Assembly: GCA_027625915.1 (NCBI GenBank) | Contig: JANTQA010000051.1 | Location: forward strand, 3,844,501 to 3,908,500 | Source: Anaeramoeba flamelloides | Taxonomy: Eukaryota > Metamonada > Anaeramoebidae | Direction: 5' to 3' | Length of the DNA stretch: 64,000 nt | Part shown: positions 1 to 9,739 of the stretch, piece by piece | Layout: every line of letters starts with the position of its first letter | Numbering within the stretch: position 1 is the stretch's first letter | Translations under genes and position numbers: made by a program | The notes under the pieces: model-generated | What the model saw: the letters and a program-made list of their open reading frames with translations, nothing else | Databases searched by the model: none | Told to the model about the DNA's origin: nothing

Positions 1-99
1 ATATCCATAATCAAAACTTTGGTAACGGTGTGAAAATCACAATTTTTTGAGAAAATCAAAAAAACTCTATTTTTTACAACATTCATATTCACACTTGTG
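1..99. repeat. Right end of a palindromic element (family E), cut by the window edge
   Basis: The stretch ending CACACTTGTG matches the right arm of the complete element at 7448-7826: an ACTCTATTTTTT block, then a CAACAT/CATATT block, then CTTGTG. Only the right arm lies in the window. The same short flank (AAGAA) follows the copy ending at 17717. It is non-coding. Confidence 0.6.
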
Positions 100-410
100 A
101 AGAAAGAACAAGACAGAAGACCAAGAACAAGTAAAATCTCAATTAAAAATTAAATACCGGCATTTAACTGGCAAAAGGAAGGACAAACAAAACAGATACA
201 GGACAATCATTCAACCAAAAAAAATGAATTTTCCAAACCTCATCAATGTACAAACCTCCCAATCAAAAATTCACAGGGGTGCAAATAGCACACCACTTAA
301 ATCAACTTACAACTCTACAGTTATTTCATTGACCTCAATATCATCAAATGATACTTCTACACTGATGCTTAGGTCACACAATCTATTTACTCAAATTAAA
401 TCCCCTTTCT

Positions 411-614
411 TACAGTCAATTTCACTTTTAAGGCACAAACTTTCAACGAAATTTGTGGCACAAAAAAAATCTCAAATTAAAGCAAAAAATTTGGAATTTT
501 TTTTTTTTTACAATTTATTTTTTCTAGAATTTGAATTTTGTACCTTAATTTGAGATTTTTTTTATGCCTTAAATTTCGTTGAAATTTTGTGCCTTAAAAG
601 TGAAATTGACTCTA
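411..614. mobile_element. Palindromic MITE, family A (CAGTCAGTT ends)
   Basis: Nearly perfect palindrome of about 200 bp flanked by TA. Each arm starts CAGTCARTTYCACTTTTAAG and carries three spaced copies of AAGGCACAAA. The matched position in the sister unit (near 2430) lacks it. It has no coding capacity. TA duplication plus CAGT ends is the usual picture of a non-autonomous Tc1/mariner-type element. Confidence 0.8.
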
Positions 615-729
615 TTTTTTTTTTTTTTTTTCATCAACCCTCTTAAATTCTCATTTCCGGAAGACCAACAGGAAATAATCCGCACCATAATTTTAACAAG
701 AAATTGAAATTGAAAATTAGAACTTGACA

Positions 730-928
730 TACAGTCAGTTCCACTTTTAAGACACAAACTTTCAACGAAATTTGAGGCACAAAAAAATCTCAAATTAAGG
801 CACAAAATTTGGAATTTTATTTTTTGCAATTTATTTTTACTAGAATTTGAATTTTGTGCCTTAATTGGGGATTTTTTTTGCCTTAAATTTCGTTGAAAGT
901 TTGTGCCTTCAAAGTGAAACTGGCTGTA
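730..928. mobile_element. Palindromic MITE, family A
   Basis: The same family as 411-614, flanked by TA on both sides. The empty site is visible in the sister unit: there ACTTGATA runs directly into TAATTTTTAGG, exactly as expected before insertion. The arms pair over most of their length. Confidence 0.85.
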
Positions 929-944
929 ATTTTTAGGTGGTGTA

Positions 945-1013
945 TTTCCCTTCTAAATAAATGCCGAAAGAATGTTAAGATGGGATTCAGTGGTTCGAAC
1001 CCACCCGGGAGAG
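945..1013 (+). tRNA. tRNA-like relic with a good B box (copy 1)
   Basis: A strong internal Pol III B box (GGTTCGAACCC) sits in a T arm with four of five pairs. It is followed by CGGGAGA, which can pair with an upstream TTTCCCT, and then a long T-tract like a Pol III terminator. A loop containing GTT lies where an anticodon would be, which would be Asn. The D arm is not convincing, the anticodon stem pairs poorly and the length of about 69 is short. It is therefore a relic or look-alike, and the segment could instead be part of a decayed coding exon. Confidence 0.3.
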
Positions 1014-1050
1014 GGTTTTTTATTTTTTTTTATTTGGTTTTGTTGTTTTT

Positions 1051-1593
1051 CAACTAAACCTGGTGCTTTTTGACGTTGAACTTAAAAGTCATATTAATAC
1101 CATAATCGCCAGAGGAGCAGAAGAAAGGGGTATAATAATTATAACAACAATTATCTCAATTCGGGTTAATCAGACCCATACCAAGAGAACTACAGTCAGT
1201 TTCACTTTGAAGGCACAAACTTTCAACCAAATTTAAGGCACAATAAAAATCTCAAATTAAGGCACAAAATTCAAATTCTAGTAAAAAAAAATTGTAAAAA
1301 AAATTTTCCAAATTTTGTGCCTTAATTTGAGATTTTTATTGTGCCTTAAATTTGGTTGAAAGTTTGTGTCTTAAAAGTGAAACTGACTGTACTCAAATAC
1401 AGAGCAATAACCAGAGGTTAACTCGGAGGAAGAGGATTATTCTGACCAGTTCTTGCGCTACGAACTGGACTTGAATCAACTTCTCGTCCATATTGTCTCA
1501 AATCGTTCATTGTATATGAACTCGAAATATCTAGGCACCCCAATAAAAACAAGCTCAAGATATAAGATGGAAAAATCATCTAAAAACTTGTAA
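1051..1593 (+). CDS. Probable 3' exons of a spliced gene, function unknown; MITE in its intron
   Basis: Two GC-enriched open segments join in frame. The first runs through 1129 and ends before a GTATAA donor. The second starts at 1415 after a CCAG acceptor and reads to a TAA at 1591-1593. The joined peptide carries an acidic run (EVNSEEEDYSD) at the junction and a leucine-rich stretch (YELDLNQLLVHIV), and ends SSKNL. The intron (1130-1414) is 285 bp, of which about 200 bp is the family A MITE at 1191-1391. No in-frame ATG is seen upstream (the frame is open from 979), so the 5' part is missing or lies in a further exon. A minus-strand reading of the same DNA (ATG at 1579) is also open but less protein-like. 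I do not recognise the family. Confidence 0.42.
1191..1391. mobile_element. Palindromic MITE, family A, inside a candidate intron
   Basis: TA-flanked, about 200 bp, with nearly symmetric arms beginning CAGTCAGTTTCACTTTGAAG. It lies between the donor at 1130 and acceptor at 1414 of the candidate gene 1051-1593, so it would be removed by splicing. Confidence 0.85.
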
Positions 1594-1899
1594 GAACGTG
1601 GTAAGTGTTAGACATCCCTTTTGATGTCGTTTTTAACATTAACCAACAAACAAAAAAACACCTACGACAAACACAAACAAAAAAATCAAAAAACAAACAT
1701 GGTAGAAAAATCTGGAAGACTTTTAAGAAATACCATCAATCTCCCGACAAACAGAAGAAGAAATATTAAATTAATTTTAAATCTAAATAAAAATAAAGCA
1801 AAAAAAAACAAAGAAAATTTTTTTCCAAAAGTCATTGAAGAAGAAGAACAACAACAAGAATAAGAAACTGGAAAAGAAATAGAACAATAACAGAAAAAA
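1594..1899. other. Short spacer with one small open frame
   Basis: An A-rich stretch between the candidate gene and the second duplicated unit. It contains ATG at 1699 with a 54-residue frame to 1863, rich in K, N and E and ending in E and Q runs. Nothing but length and composition supports it, and frames of this size are expected by chance here. Confidence 0.3.
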
Positions 1900-2028
1900 A
1901 GAACAAGAAAGAACAAGAAAGAACAAGACAGAACAAGCACCAAAAACAGGTAGCCAAGAACAGGCAAAATACCAATTAAAAACAAAATACCAACAATTAA
2001 CTGGCAAAAGAAATGCAAACAAAACAAA

Positions 2029-2230
2029 TACGGTCAGTTTCACTTTTAAGGCACAAACTTTCAACGAAATTTAAGGCACAAAAAAAATCTCAAATTAAGG
2101 CACAAAATTCGGAATTCTAGTAAAATTAATTGTAAAAATTAAAATTCCAAAAAATGTGCCTTAATTTGAGATTTTTTTTGTGCCTTAAATTTCGTTGAAA
2201 GTTTGGGCCTTAAAAGTGAAACTGACTTTA
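2029..2230. mobile_element. Palindromic MITE, family A
   Basis: TA-flanked palindrome of about 200 bp. Copy 1 of the duplicated unit shows the corresponding empty site near 194, where GATA runs straight into CAGGACA. Confidence 0.85.
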
Positions 2231-2556
2231 TCGGACAGTAATTCAGCAAAGAAATGAATTCACCAAACCTCATCAATGTCCAATTTCTACCAATCAAAAA
2301 CTCACTATGATGCGAAAGGTGTATCACTTCCAATAACTTACCACTAAACAGATATTGCATTGACCTCAATCTCGTTAGATGGGATTTCTACACACGATGC
2401 TTCGGTCACACAAACTTAAAATACAAACCCCAGTACCTTTTTTCCAGCCCTCTTAAATTCTCTTCTCCGGAAGACCAACAGGAAATAATCCGCACCATAA
2501 TGTTAACAAGGAAAGGGAAAGAAAAGTAGAAACTTGATATAATTTTTAGGTGTGTC

Positions 2557-2624
2557 TTTCCCTTCTAGTTAAAACAGGACAGAATGTTCATCTGGGGGTC
2601 GGTGGTTCGAATCAACTCATGAGA
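2557..2624 (+). tRNA. tRNA-like relic (copy 2)
   Basis: Counterpart of 945-1013, keeping the B box core (GGTTCGAAT), a four-pair anticodon-like stem with GTT in its loop, and a downstream T-tract. The acceptor and T stems are weaker than in copy 1. It is not a credible functional tRNA. Confidence 0.25.
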
Positions 2625-2650
2625 AGGTTTTTTTATTTTTATTATTTGGT

Positions 2651-3420
2651 TTTTTTTTTTTTTTTTTTAGAGAATCTGTGATGGGGTAAAAAGTTAAACT
2701 CAATGATTTATCATTTTTAAAAATTTCACTCTTTTGAAAATTTGGTTTCTTTTGATTTATTCTATTTGTCAAAAAATTACTTTTGATTTTTAAAAAGTTT
2801 TTACTTTGAGATTTAAATTTAAAAAATGAAATTTTAGTTAAATAAAATACTAAAAATGAATTCTACTCAGATGAAATTGACTTAGTATTTAAAAAAGACT
2901 TATTTCAGATTTCTAAGCATACTTATTATTGGATTTTTTTTGAGGTTGTTGCATGGGATTATTTTTAAAATAAAACCCCTTTATTTTTTATTTTGAAGAA
3001 CTATTAGATCTGGCATTTTTATTCTTATAATTCTCGTAGTATTTTTGATAATAATTGCAAATATAAAATTTTATCAAACTTGATTAACTGGTATTTGCAT
3101 TCTAAATGGTGACAAAATTTTCAATTCATTTTCCATATTAGTCTTTATTAAATTGAGTTTTCAAAGAAGTCAGGGTAATTTACTCTTTTTATTTTTGAAA
3201 AGGGAAATTGAAATTTCAGTGAAACTTTGTGAATTTATCTCATTTAAAACTCAAATACCAGGAAAGATGTTTCCAGACGAAAACAGCAAAATAATATATA
3301 AAAACACCCTTGAACCATTCTAAAATCTCAGGAAAATTCAAACACAAAATTTTTTCTCTAAGAAAAAAATGAACAATTTTCATCATTTTTCACCAGTCTC
3401 TATCTAACAATTGTTTATTT
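2651..3420. other. AT-rich spacer, nothing recognised
   Basis: Homopolymer-rich intergenic DNA without a supported gene or a repeat I could match. Confidence 0.6.
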
Positions 3421-3902
3421 TAAAGTGATCCAAATAATATATGAAAAATATCTTGAATCCAATTATCAAAATATAATCCTTGCTTTTCTTTATTTTCAAT
3501 TTCTTGCAAGGCAACAACCAATTAGCTACCCAACAGTACAACGAAGTTCAAATAGATTTTAAAAGTAACTACTTGATTTTTTTCAGTAAAATTTAAATTA
3601 TTTTGAATTGAATTTGTGTAAAAATTTTCATTTTTAATATTCCCAATTTTTTCAGAAATGTTTTTACTTTTTTGATGGTAAAAGTCTTCTGTTAGAAAGA
3701 GATAAATTTTAAAATTTGATTATGCATGTTTAAATTGTTTTTTAAATAATCCAAGAACGATAAGAAGTCAATACCACCACTATTAACTGTTTTTTCTCAG
3801 TTTCAATTTCATAAAATTTTTGGTCTTCTGTGAACAAAAAACATGCTTTTTATTTGGAAACACGGATTAAAATTTTCTTCACGCTTTATTTTGACACCAG
3901 TA
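3421..3902 (-). mobile_element. Tc1-like non-autonomous element, family C, reverse orientation
   Basis: Begins TAAAGTGATCCAAATAATA and ends CGCTTTATTTTGACACCAGTA, the two ends of family C in reverse. The interior matches the inner blocks of the copies at 21005, 28071 and 56113 (a GTAACAAGGCAAC-like block, a TCAGTAAAATTTAAATTATT block). It is 482 bp, the family length, and has no coding capacity. It explains the open frame starting at 3843. Confidence 0.7.
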
Positions 3903-4705
3903 TTTAAAAAAATTCAAGAACCTTGGTTAAATCATTTGAAAATGAATTCTATTTCAAAAAGTTTAGGAAGGAGAGAGAATAAGATCTCGAAAAATGTCCA
4001 ACCGAACAAGTTACAAAAAGATCTGTTGGTTTTTCATTCAATTATAAACAAAAAGGGCTTTTTTATGGAAACATAGAATTACCAAAGATAGTAAGGGAGA
4101 TTTGAACAAGAGTATTTGTTGATTAGTACAAACAAATAGAAAATGGTTTTCGTCTAATGTTGTTATTTGAATAGAAAAAGTCTCTTAAAGAAACTCAAGA
4201 ATGGAAAAGCTTGTTTTGTCTTTCTGTAGCAATAAGCTCAATGTTATGTTTTATTCATAATTCAATCTGCTATCGAACAATTTTAAAATGGTGATCAGCT
4301 TTTTTTATTCATTTTCTCAATACAGAACTTCAAAACTGAGACTAATTCATATAACCTTGGTTCTATGCAATTTTGTTTCTCAAGTTTGTTTAAAAAATTG
4401 AGAAAATAGTTTTAATTTAAAACTGGTTACCAAATTATTAAAAAAAAAGAGGTTCAATCAAATACTCTCGTTTACTCAAAAGATTCTATTATTTAAATGC
4501 CAACCCAAAGACGATTATCCAAAAAAAATAAATAAAAAAAAGTTTTCTCAAAAAACTAACACAAGAGATTTATAACCAAAACAAATCCTGGAAATCTTTC
4601 GTCTCTCCTAAATGCCAATTAAAAAAACAATTTTACCAAATGTGATTCATTTTTTTTTTTTTTTTCTCTTTTTGAACTAAAAAAAACAAACAACCTATCT
4701 CTAAA
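3903..4705. other. AT-rich spacer upstream of the VWA/Hint gene
   Basis: No gene or recognised repeat. The last 50 bases contain a T-tract and an A-rich leader before the ATG at 4706, typical of the 5' flanks of genes in this window. Confidence 0.5.
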
Positions 4706-6727
4706 ATGACCAACAAAAACACAACCGATGATATCGAAATCGATATCATTTCTGATCGAACATATTCTCTAATAACCTTGAACCCACCAGCGCTTGTTGA
4801 GACTGTCAATGCAGACATCATAGCTGTTGTCGACGTCTCTGGGTCGATGTCATCTGAAGCCAAGATTCAAAACACGCAAGGGCAAACAGAATCTGACGGT
4901 TTGTCGTACCTGGATTTGGTGAAGCATGCGTGTAACACGATTATCGAGAATTGCTCTGGCCGTTTTGGCTTAGTGTCTTACCATTCCACAGCAAAGGTGG
5001 AGCTGCCATTGACTGCGATGAAGGGGAAACAAAAAAGGAAAAAAGCGAAGGATGCGGTGGCTGGGCTGGAACCGCTTAACACCACAAACATCTGGGACGG
5101 GCTTTATAATGCGCTCGAGATTGTACGTTCAAACAACTGTCAAAATGCACATATTTTACTTTTAACAGACGGTGTTCCCAATGTAAATCCACCCAAGGGC
5201 GAGTGTTTCATGTTGCGATCATATTTGGATAAAAACAATCTTGACTGTTGCGTTCATACGTTTGGGTTCGGGTACCAATTAAAGACCAAGCTGCTGGTTG
5301 ATCTTTCCAAAATCGGCAACGGAACCTTTTCCTTCATTCCTGATGGGGGCTTTGTTGGCACGTGTTTCATCAATGCGCTGAGTAACATCATGGTGACGAA
5401 AACAACGCATGCGGTTTTGAAGATCGAGAAAATGAACGGCGTTGAATTTGCCGAAAAGCAATTTTTTGAATTCACGCCTTCCAACTGGGGCATGACGATC
5501 CCCATCAACCATATCCACCACGGGCAGCCCAGACACATCCTGATCAAGCACACGTTCCCAAAAGAGGGGTTCGAAGTGGGCTCCAACACGACAACATATT
5601 TAAATGCATATTTGGAATATACAGACACGATCTCCAACGAAACGAAGAACACAGAAAATACGGGCAACGTCATTGTTGAGGCGAACGACGTGAACATCAA
5701 AAAGCAATTCTTCCGAAACGAATTTGTTCAATTGATACAGGAGTGCCAAACAATTGCCATTAAAAAGGGATTTTTGAAAATGTCGCGTCTCCAAGAGTTG
5801 CTTGTTGACAACGACTTTCTTGAGGCCCTATCGAAGGATGCCAAGGAGGTCAAAAACGCGCTCAGTCGAAAGGATTGGTATCAGAGGTGGGGGAAACACT
5901 ATTTGCCATCACTGTGCTCGGCACACAGAGGCGAGTATTGCAACAACTTTAAAGACCCAGGTGTGCAATTCTACGGGGGCAAGGGATTCAAGAAAATCCA
6001 AGACTTGATACACGAAGCCTTTTGTAAAATGAAGCCTCCAACACCAAGCGTAAACCAAAGAAGATCAAACAATTATTCTTCAAAGAAGAAAAAAACACGA
6101 ACGAGGGTCATTGATATGACAAGATATAATAACTCGTGTAATCCTTGCTTCCATGGTAACTGTACAGTGTCAATGGACAAGAACAAAACAAAATTAATTA
6201 AAGATCTCAAGGCCGGAGATGTTCTCCATAACGGCGCAAAGGTTACCTGCGTTGTCAAAACGGTATGCCACCAAGGGAAAACCGACCTTGTGACGATTGG
6301 CGATTTGATAATTACACCCTGGCACCCGATCTCGAAAAATGGACAATGGGTATTCCCCTGTGAAATTCAAACACCCATCTACCAGCCCTGTGATCATGTT
6401 TATAGCTTTGTCCTCGACTCAAAACACACCATGAACATTGGCGGTCATGATTGTGTAACCTTTGGCCATGGCTTCAAAAGCCCAGTCGTGGAAAGAGCAT
6501 ATTACCCTACCGAGTCTTGCAAGAAATATATCCAGGAATCTTCTTCGTCTTCATCCCCATGCGTTAAAGATACATTTAAATCATCCGTGCTAGCCCATAA
6601 TTATTTCGGCACAGAGAAGGTTATCAATGACCTCAAGAAAATGAATGGCTGGGAGCAGGGAGAAATACTTCTGAAATCAATTACACGTAATGAAAAGGGT
6701 TTAATTAATGGACTTGTTAAATTTTAA
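4706..6727 (+). CDS. VWA-Vwaint-Vint (Hint) domain protein
   Basis: A single-exon 673-residue protein of better-than-background GC. Residues about 35-230 form a von Willebrand A domain with an intact MIDAS (D43, S45, S47, T127, D155), so metal-dependent ligand binding is expected. Residues about 335-440 match the Vwaint linker (WGKHYLPSLCSAHRGEYC and FYGGKGFKK). From C481 a Vint/Hint module begins (CFHGNCTV), with TPWHP around H540 and HDCVTFGHGF at 581-590. In Hint families the first Cys drives an N-to-S acyl shift and self-cleavage, so release of the VWA part after P480 is plausible but not shown. There is no signal peptide or membrane segment, so it is probably cytosolic. The ATG is preceded by an A-rich leader and there is no earlier in-frame ATG. 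In this family VWA and Hint are often combined with ubiquitin-related or RING-type modules; none is present here. Confidence 0.9.
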   Translation: MTNKNTTDDIEIDIISDRTYSLITLNPPALVETVNADIIAVVDVSGSMSSEAKIQNTQGQTESDGLSYLDLVKHACNTIIENCSGRFGLVSYHSTAKVELPLTAMKGKQKRKKAKDAVAGLEPLNTTNIWDGLYNALEIVRSNNCQNAHILLLTDGVPNVNPPKGECFMLRSYLDKNNLDCCVHTFGFGYQLKTKLLVDLSKIGNGTFSFIPDGGFVGTCFINALSNIMVTKTTHAVLKIEKMNGVEFAEKQFFEFTPSNWGMTIPINHIHHGQPRHILIKHTFPKEGFEVGSNTTTYLNAYLEYTDTISNETKNTENTGNVIVEANDVNIKKQFFRNEFVQLIQECQTIAIKKGFLKMSRLQELLVDNDFLEALSKDAKEVKNALSRKDWYQRWGKHYLPSLCSAHRGEYCNNFKDPGVQFYGGKGFKKIQDLIHEAFCKMKPPTPSVNQRRSNNYSSKKKKTRTRVIDMTRYNNSCNPCFHGNCTVSMDKNKTKLIKDLKAGDVLHNGAKVTCVVKTVCHQGKTDLVTIGDLIITPWHPISKNGQWVFPCEIQTPIYQPCDHVYSFVLDSKHTMNIGGHDCVTFGHGFKSPVVERAYYPTESCKKYIQESSSSSSPCVKDTFKSSVLAHNYFGTEKVINDLKKMNGWEQGEILLKSITRNEKGLINGLVKF

Positions 6728-7447
6728 TCCAACAATTAAGCCGAATTATAATTGAAGCCAACATTGAAGATATTATTTTGTTTCAAAACTTTTCTTTTCT
6801 TTTCTTTTCTTTTTTTTGTTTTATTTTTTTTAATCATATTTATCTAATTTTGCAATTAATTTTTTCAAAGTTCACACTTAACAACAAAATTATATAATAG
6901 TTATAACAATTTCTTTGGAATTTCATTTACAATTCATTTGAATAAAAGTTTATGAAAAATACAAAAAAGTTCCAGGAATGTTCACTAATTGAATTAAAAA
7001 TAAAAAGAAAAAATTATATGTTCTCACATAATTTTCATTTTACAATTTACCAATTAAAAAATTTTCCAAAATTCTTTGAGACCAAAGGATTGGTGGCCAA
7101 GAACCAGTCTTTTTCGATAAAAGGTTAAAATAGTAAAATTTGTTATTCGTGGTATTCTGAACTTATAAATTTTGTAGATAAGTTTTGTAAGTTGAAATAC
7201 CAATTTTTTAGTCAATGTTTTTTTTTTTTTTTCAAGATTTAACATTAAATTTGAAATTAAATTAATTGATCAAGAGTTTTACACAAAAGTAAATTAATTT
7301 ATCTTGTTGGGTTTGGTTAAAGTTTTGAAATTTTGACAATTTCAAAATTTATTTCTCTAATTTTCAAAATGACTGAATAGATTGAAGAAAAAAGCAGAAT
7401 CCTATTAAATTTGAAAAAAATTGAGAAATTTTTGGGTTGAGTCTTTA
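6728..7447. other. AT-rich spacer with pyrimidine tract
   Basis: The 3' flank of the VWA/Hint gene, including a TTTTC-repeat pyrimidine tract at about 6787-6820 where poly(A) signals would be expected. No gene is supported. Confidence 0.5.
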
Positions 7448-7826
7448 TACACAAGAGTAAATATGGAATGTTATAAAAAATAGAATTTTTACAATTTTAG
7501 AGATAAATAATGAGTTCTATGCAATTATCCACATTTCCGTTATAGTAAATATAATACTGATTAATTTAATAGACTAATAATAATTTTAAACAAAAAATCG
7601 TTTAACAAATACCAATCTTTCAATTTTTTAAAAAATTTCATTTTTCAAACAAAGTATTAGTGTTTACCAAACGATTTTCGATTTAAAAACCCTTCAAGCT
7701 ATCAAAATCAAAATGGAGATTTCTTTTAATATAACCAAATTGTGGGTAATTGTATAGAACTCTTTATTTACCACTAAAATTGTAAAAACTCTATTTTTTC
7801 CAACATCCCATATTAACTCTTGTGTA
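7448..7826. mobile_element. Palindromic element, family E
   Basis: 379 bp including flanking TA on both sides. The terminal inverted repeat is CACAAGAGTTAATATG-like, followed by an inverted block containing GAGTTCTATG...ATTATCCACA and its partner near 7740-7770. An inner inverted pair, AATCGTTTAACAAATAC and GTTTACCAAACGATT, gives a nested hairpin. Related copies are 17389-17717 and the fragment at 1-99. It is non-coding. Confidence 0.75.
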
Positions 7827-8458
7827 TTGATAAACTTTTTTTTTTTAAATGGAAACAAAAGAATTCTTATAATTTTTAAGAATACCTAATAAAATTCGTA
7901 GATATTCAACCTGTGATTTAAAGATCCATCTCATAAAAACATCAATTTAAAACAAGAATATTTGTAGAAAAAAGTTCCAAAGAGCATTACCCAATTTCCA
8001 ATTTGAATATACATTGAATAATAATTTTGAAAAGAGATATATTGGCTTTTAAATTAAACTATTTGTCCCTTTTTGAGATATCGAAGATTTTTTTTTTTTT
8101 TTTTTAAAAAGAGTTATTTTTTTTTTAAAGATTGTTACAAATTCTTTATTATGTCAAATTTAGGGTGTAAAAAATAATTTCAAATTGATTAAATTGTATT
8201 AATTGGTTTCATATTCATAGATAACAATTATTTTATTTTATTTTTTGTTGTCTATAAATCCAAACTTTTATTGTTACTTGAAGAGAATCGATAATTTTTC
8301 CACTTCTCGTCTAGATTACAGAAGGGTCTTTTCATACAATTAATTACTAAAAATAATTAGTAGACGTTAATCCAAATCTAATAGTAGATAATCATGGTTG
8401 GAAATATTTTTCTGAAAAATATACCCTCCACTTTCACGGTTTCAACTATTTATATAAT
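7827..8458. other. AT-rich spacer
   Basis: No supported gene or repeat seen. Confidence 0.5.
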
Positions 8459-9236
8459 ATTCTTATAGTTAGAAAACTTTAGGCAATAAAAAAAAAATTG
8501 AAAATAAAAAATTCCTAAAATAGTAAAAAATATTTAAATTTGGGTATAGAGTGCCCCACTGTTCAGGCCATGTCTAAGTTTTTTTTTTAATTCAAAATAA
8601 TTGAGCAAAATCAAAGATTTTACTACATTCTTTTATATTAAAAAAACCCTAACGAAAGAGGAATGTCAATTTATTAATCTCAGTTTGTGGAATTTTTATT
8701 TTACTGATAATCTTTCTATCTGGTTTTTACTCCTCCTGTTTCAGGGGACGTGTCGTCAAGTGACGTAGAGTGCCTAAGTTTTCTTGAATTTTTCTGTTTC
8801 ATTTGTTAAATCTATCGATTTTCGTTAGGTTTTTTTAATTTTTGAAATAAACAGAAACTTTTAATAAATTTTCGGTTTATTTCAAAAAGTAAAAAACCTA
8901 GAACACTTCACAAATAAACAGAAAACTCAAGAAAACCTAACAGTACTTTTTTTTAATTTGAGAAATTCAAAGAAAATTTCAAAAATTTTCTTTTTATTTC
9001 TCAAAAAAAAAAACCAACATCATTTTCTAGAATTTAAAAGAATTTAGTAAAATCAAGGATTTTACTCAATTCTTCCAAATCCTGAAAAACAAAACTACAG
9101 TGGATAATTTTTAATTTGGTCATGTAAATGATATAATATTTTTGTACTTTAATATTTTAATTATTATTCTTCTTCTCTTTTGTATTTTATAAAATTTCTT
9201 TGATTACTTGTTTCTCTCAATAATAAGAATAAGATA
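8459..9236. mobile_element. Short internally deleted derivative of the LINE-associated repeat (family F)
   Basis: Shares its left end (a TTATAGTTAGAAAACTT block and a GAAAATAAAAAATTCCTAAAA block) and right end (GATAATTTTTAATTTGGTCAT through TTTCTCTCAATAATAAG) with 38169-38963 and with the outer ends of the 3.2 kb element at 50424-53668. It contains GTCGTCAAGTG and palindromic AAAACCTAACGAAAATC-type modules but no reverse-transcriptase remains. Confidence 0.6.
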
Positions 9237-9314
9237 ACAATTATTTTCAAATTGATGGGATTGAACCCTTAGGAAATTTAAAATCAGAATAGATAATGTT
9301 TTAGAATTATAGTA

Positions 9315-9326
9315 GGGGGGGGGGGG
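9315..9326. repeat. Homopolymer G12
   Basis: Twelve consecutive G in DNA of very low GC content. It may be real or an assembly or polymerase artefact. Confidence 0.9.
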
Positions 9327-9375
9327 ATACTGGACATGAAAATGATCCCTGAAAAGATTTTTAATTGTGAATATC

Positions 9376-9573
9376 ACAATCAGTTCCACTTTTAAGGCAC
9401 AAAAATTCAACGGAAATTAATACACAATAAAAATCTCAGATGAAGGCACAAAGTTCAGATTCTAGTAAAATAATTTGTCTAAAAAAAATTCCAAATTTTG
9501 TACCTTAATTTGAGATTTTTATTGTGTATTAATTTCGTTGAAAGTTTGTGACTTAAAAATAGAACTGAATGTA
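9376..9573. mobile_element. Palindromic MITE, family A (diverged)
   Basis: Begins ACAATCAGTTCCACTTTTAA and ends with GAACTGAATGTA. The arms hold the family's spaced AAGGCACAAA-like blocks, with substitutions, so this copy is older than those at 1-2.3 kb. Confidence 0.75.
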
Positions 9574-9739
9574 GTAAAAGTGTTGTGGATTTTCTTTTAT
9601 TTTCAATTACATCCTTTTTAAAAATAATCAATTTTTTAAGTGCTCAGTAATAAACCTACTTAAAGTTCTTTAAAGTAAAGTGTCTATAGAATACTCAGTT
9701 AAGTGTTTGATAACCTAAAGTAGAACAAACATTTTTGAA

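Larger units (their letters stand above)
100..1040. repeat. Duplicated unit, copy 1 (interrupted by two MITEs)
   Basis: After the two MITEs at 411-614 and 730-928 are set aside, this stretch aligns along its length with 1900-2650. Shared landmarks in the same order are an ACTGGCAAAAG block, AAACCTCATCAATGT, ATTGACCTCAAT, CCGGAAGACCAACAGG, a CCCTTCTA block and a GGTTCGAA block followed by a T-tract. The unit is more GC-rich than its surroundings, as coding or tRNA-derived DNA would be. Open segments exist on both strands, but the two copies differ by small indels and no single reading frame is kept in both. I read it as a tandem duplication of a decayed gene fragment of unknown function. Confidence 0.6.
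1900..2650. repeat. Duplicated unit, copy 2
   Basis: Sister of 100-1040 in the same orientation. It lacks the two MITEs found in copy 1 but has its own at 2029-2230. Besides the insertions, the copies differ by substitutions and small indels, so the duplication is not recent. Confidence 0.6.

Noticed and set aside
224-829. Open frames on both strands across the first duplicated unit
   Set aside because: They run into MITE arms, and small indels between the two units destroy any shared frame, so no CDS is called.
1423-1579. A minus-strand reading (ATG at 1579) resembling a small secreted protein
   Set aside because: The plus-strand frame over the same bases has better codon pattern, an acidic natural-looking product and a consistent intron; both cannot be confidently called.
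3843-4076. A 77-codon plus-strand frame
   Set aside because: Its first part lies in the family C element at 3421-3902; composition and length fit chance.
9240-9275. B-box-like GGGTTCAATCCC on the minus strand
   Set aside because: No pairing acceptor stem, D arm or anticodon arm could be found around it.
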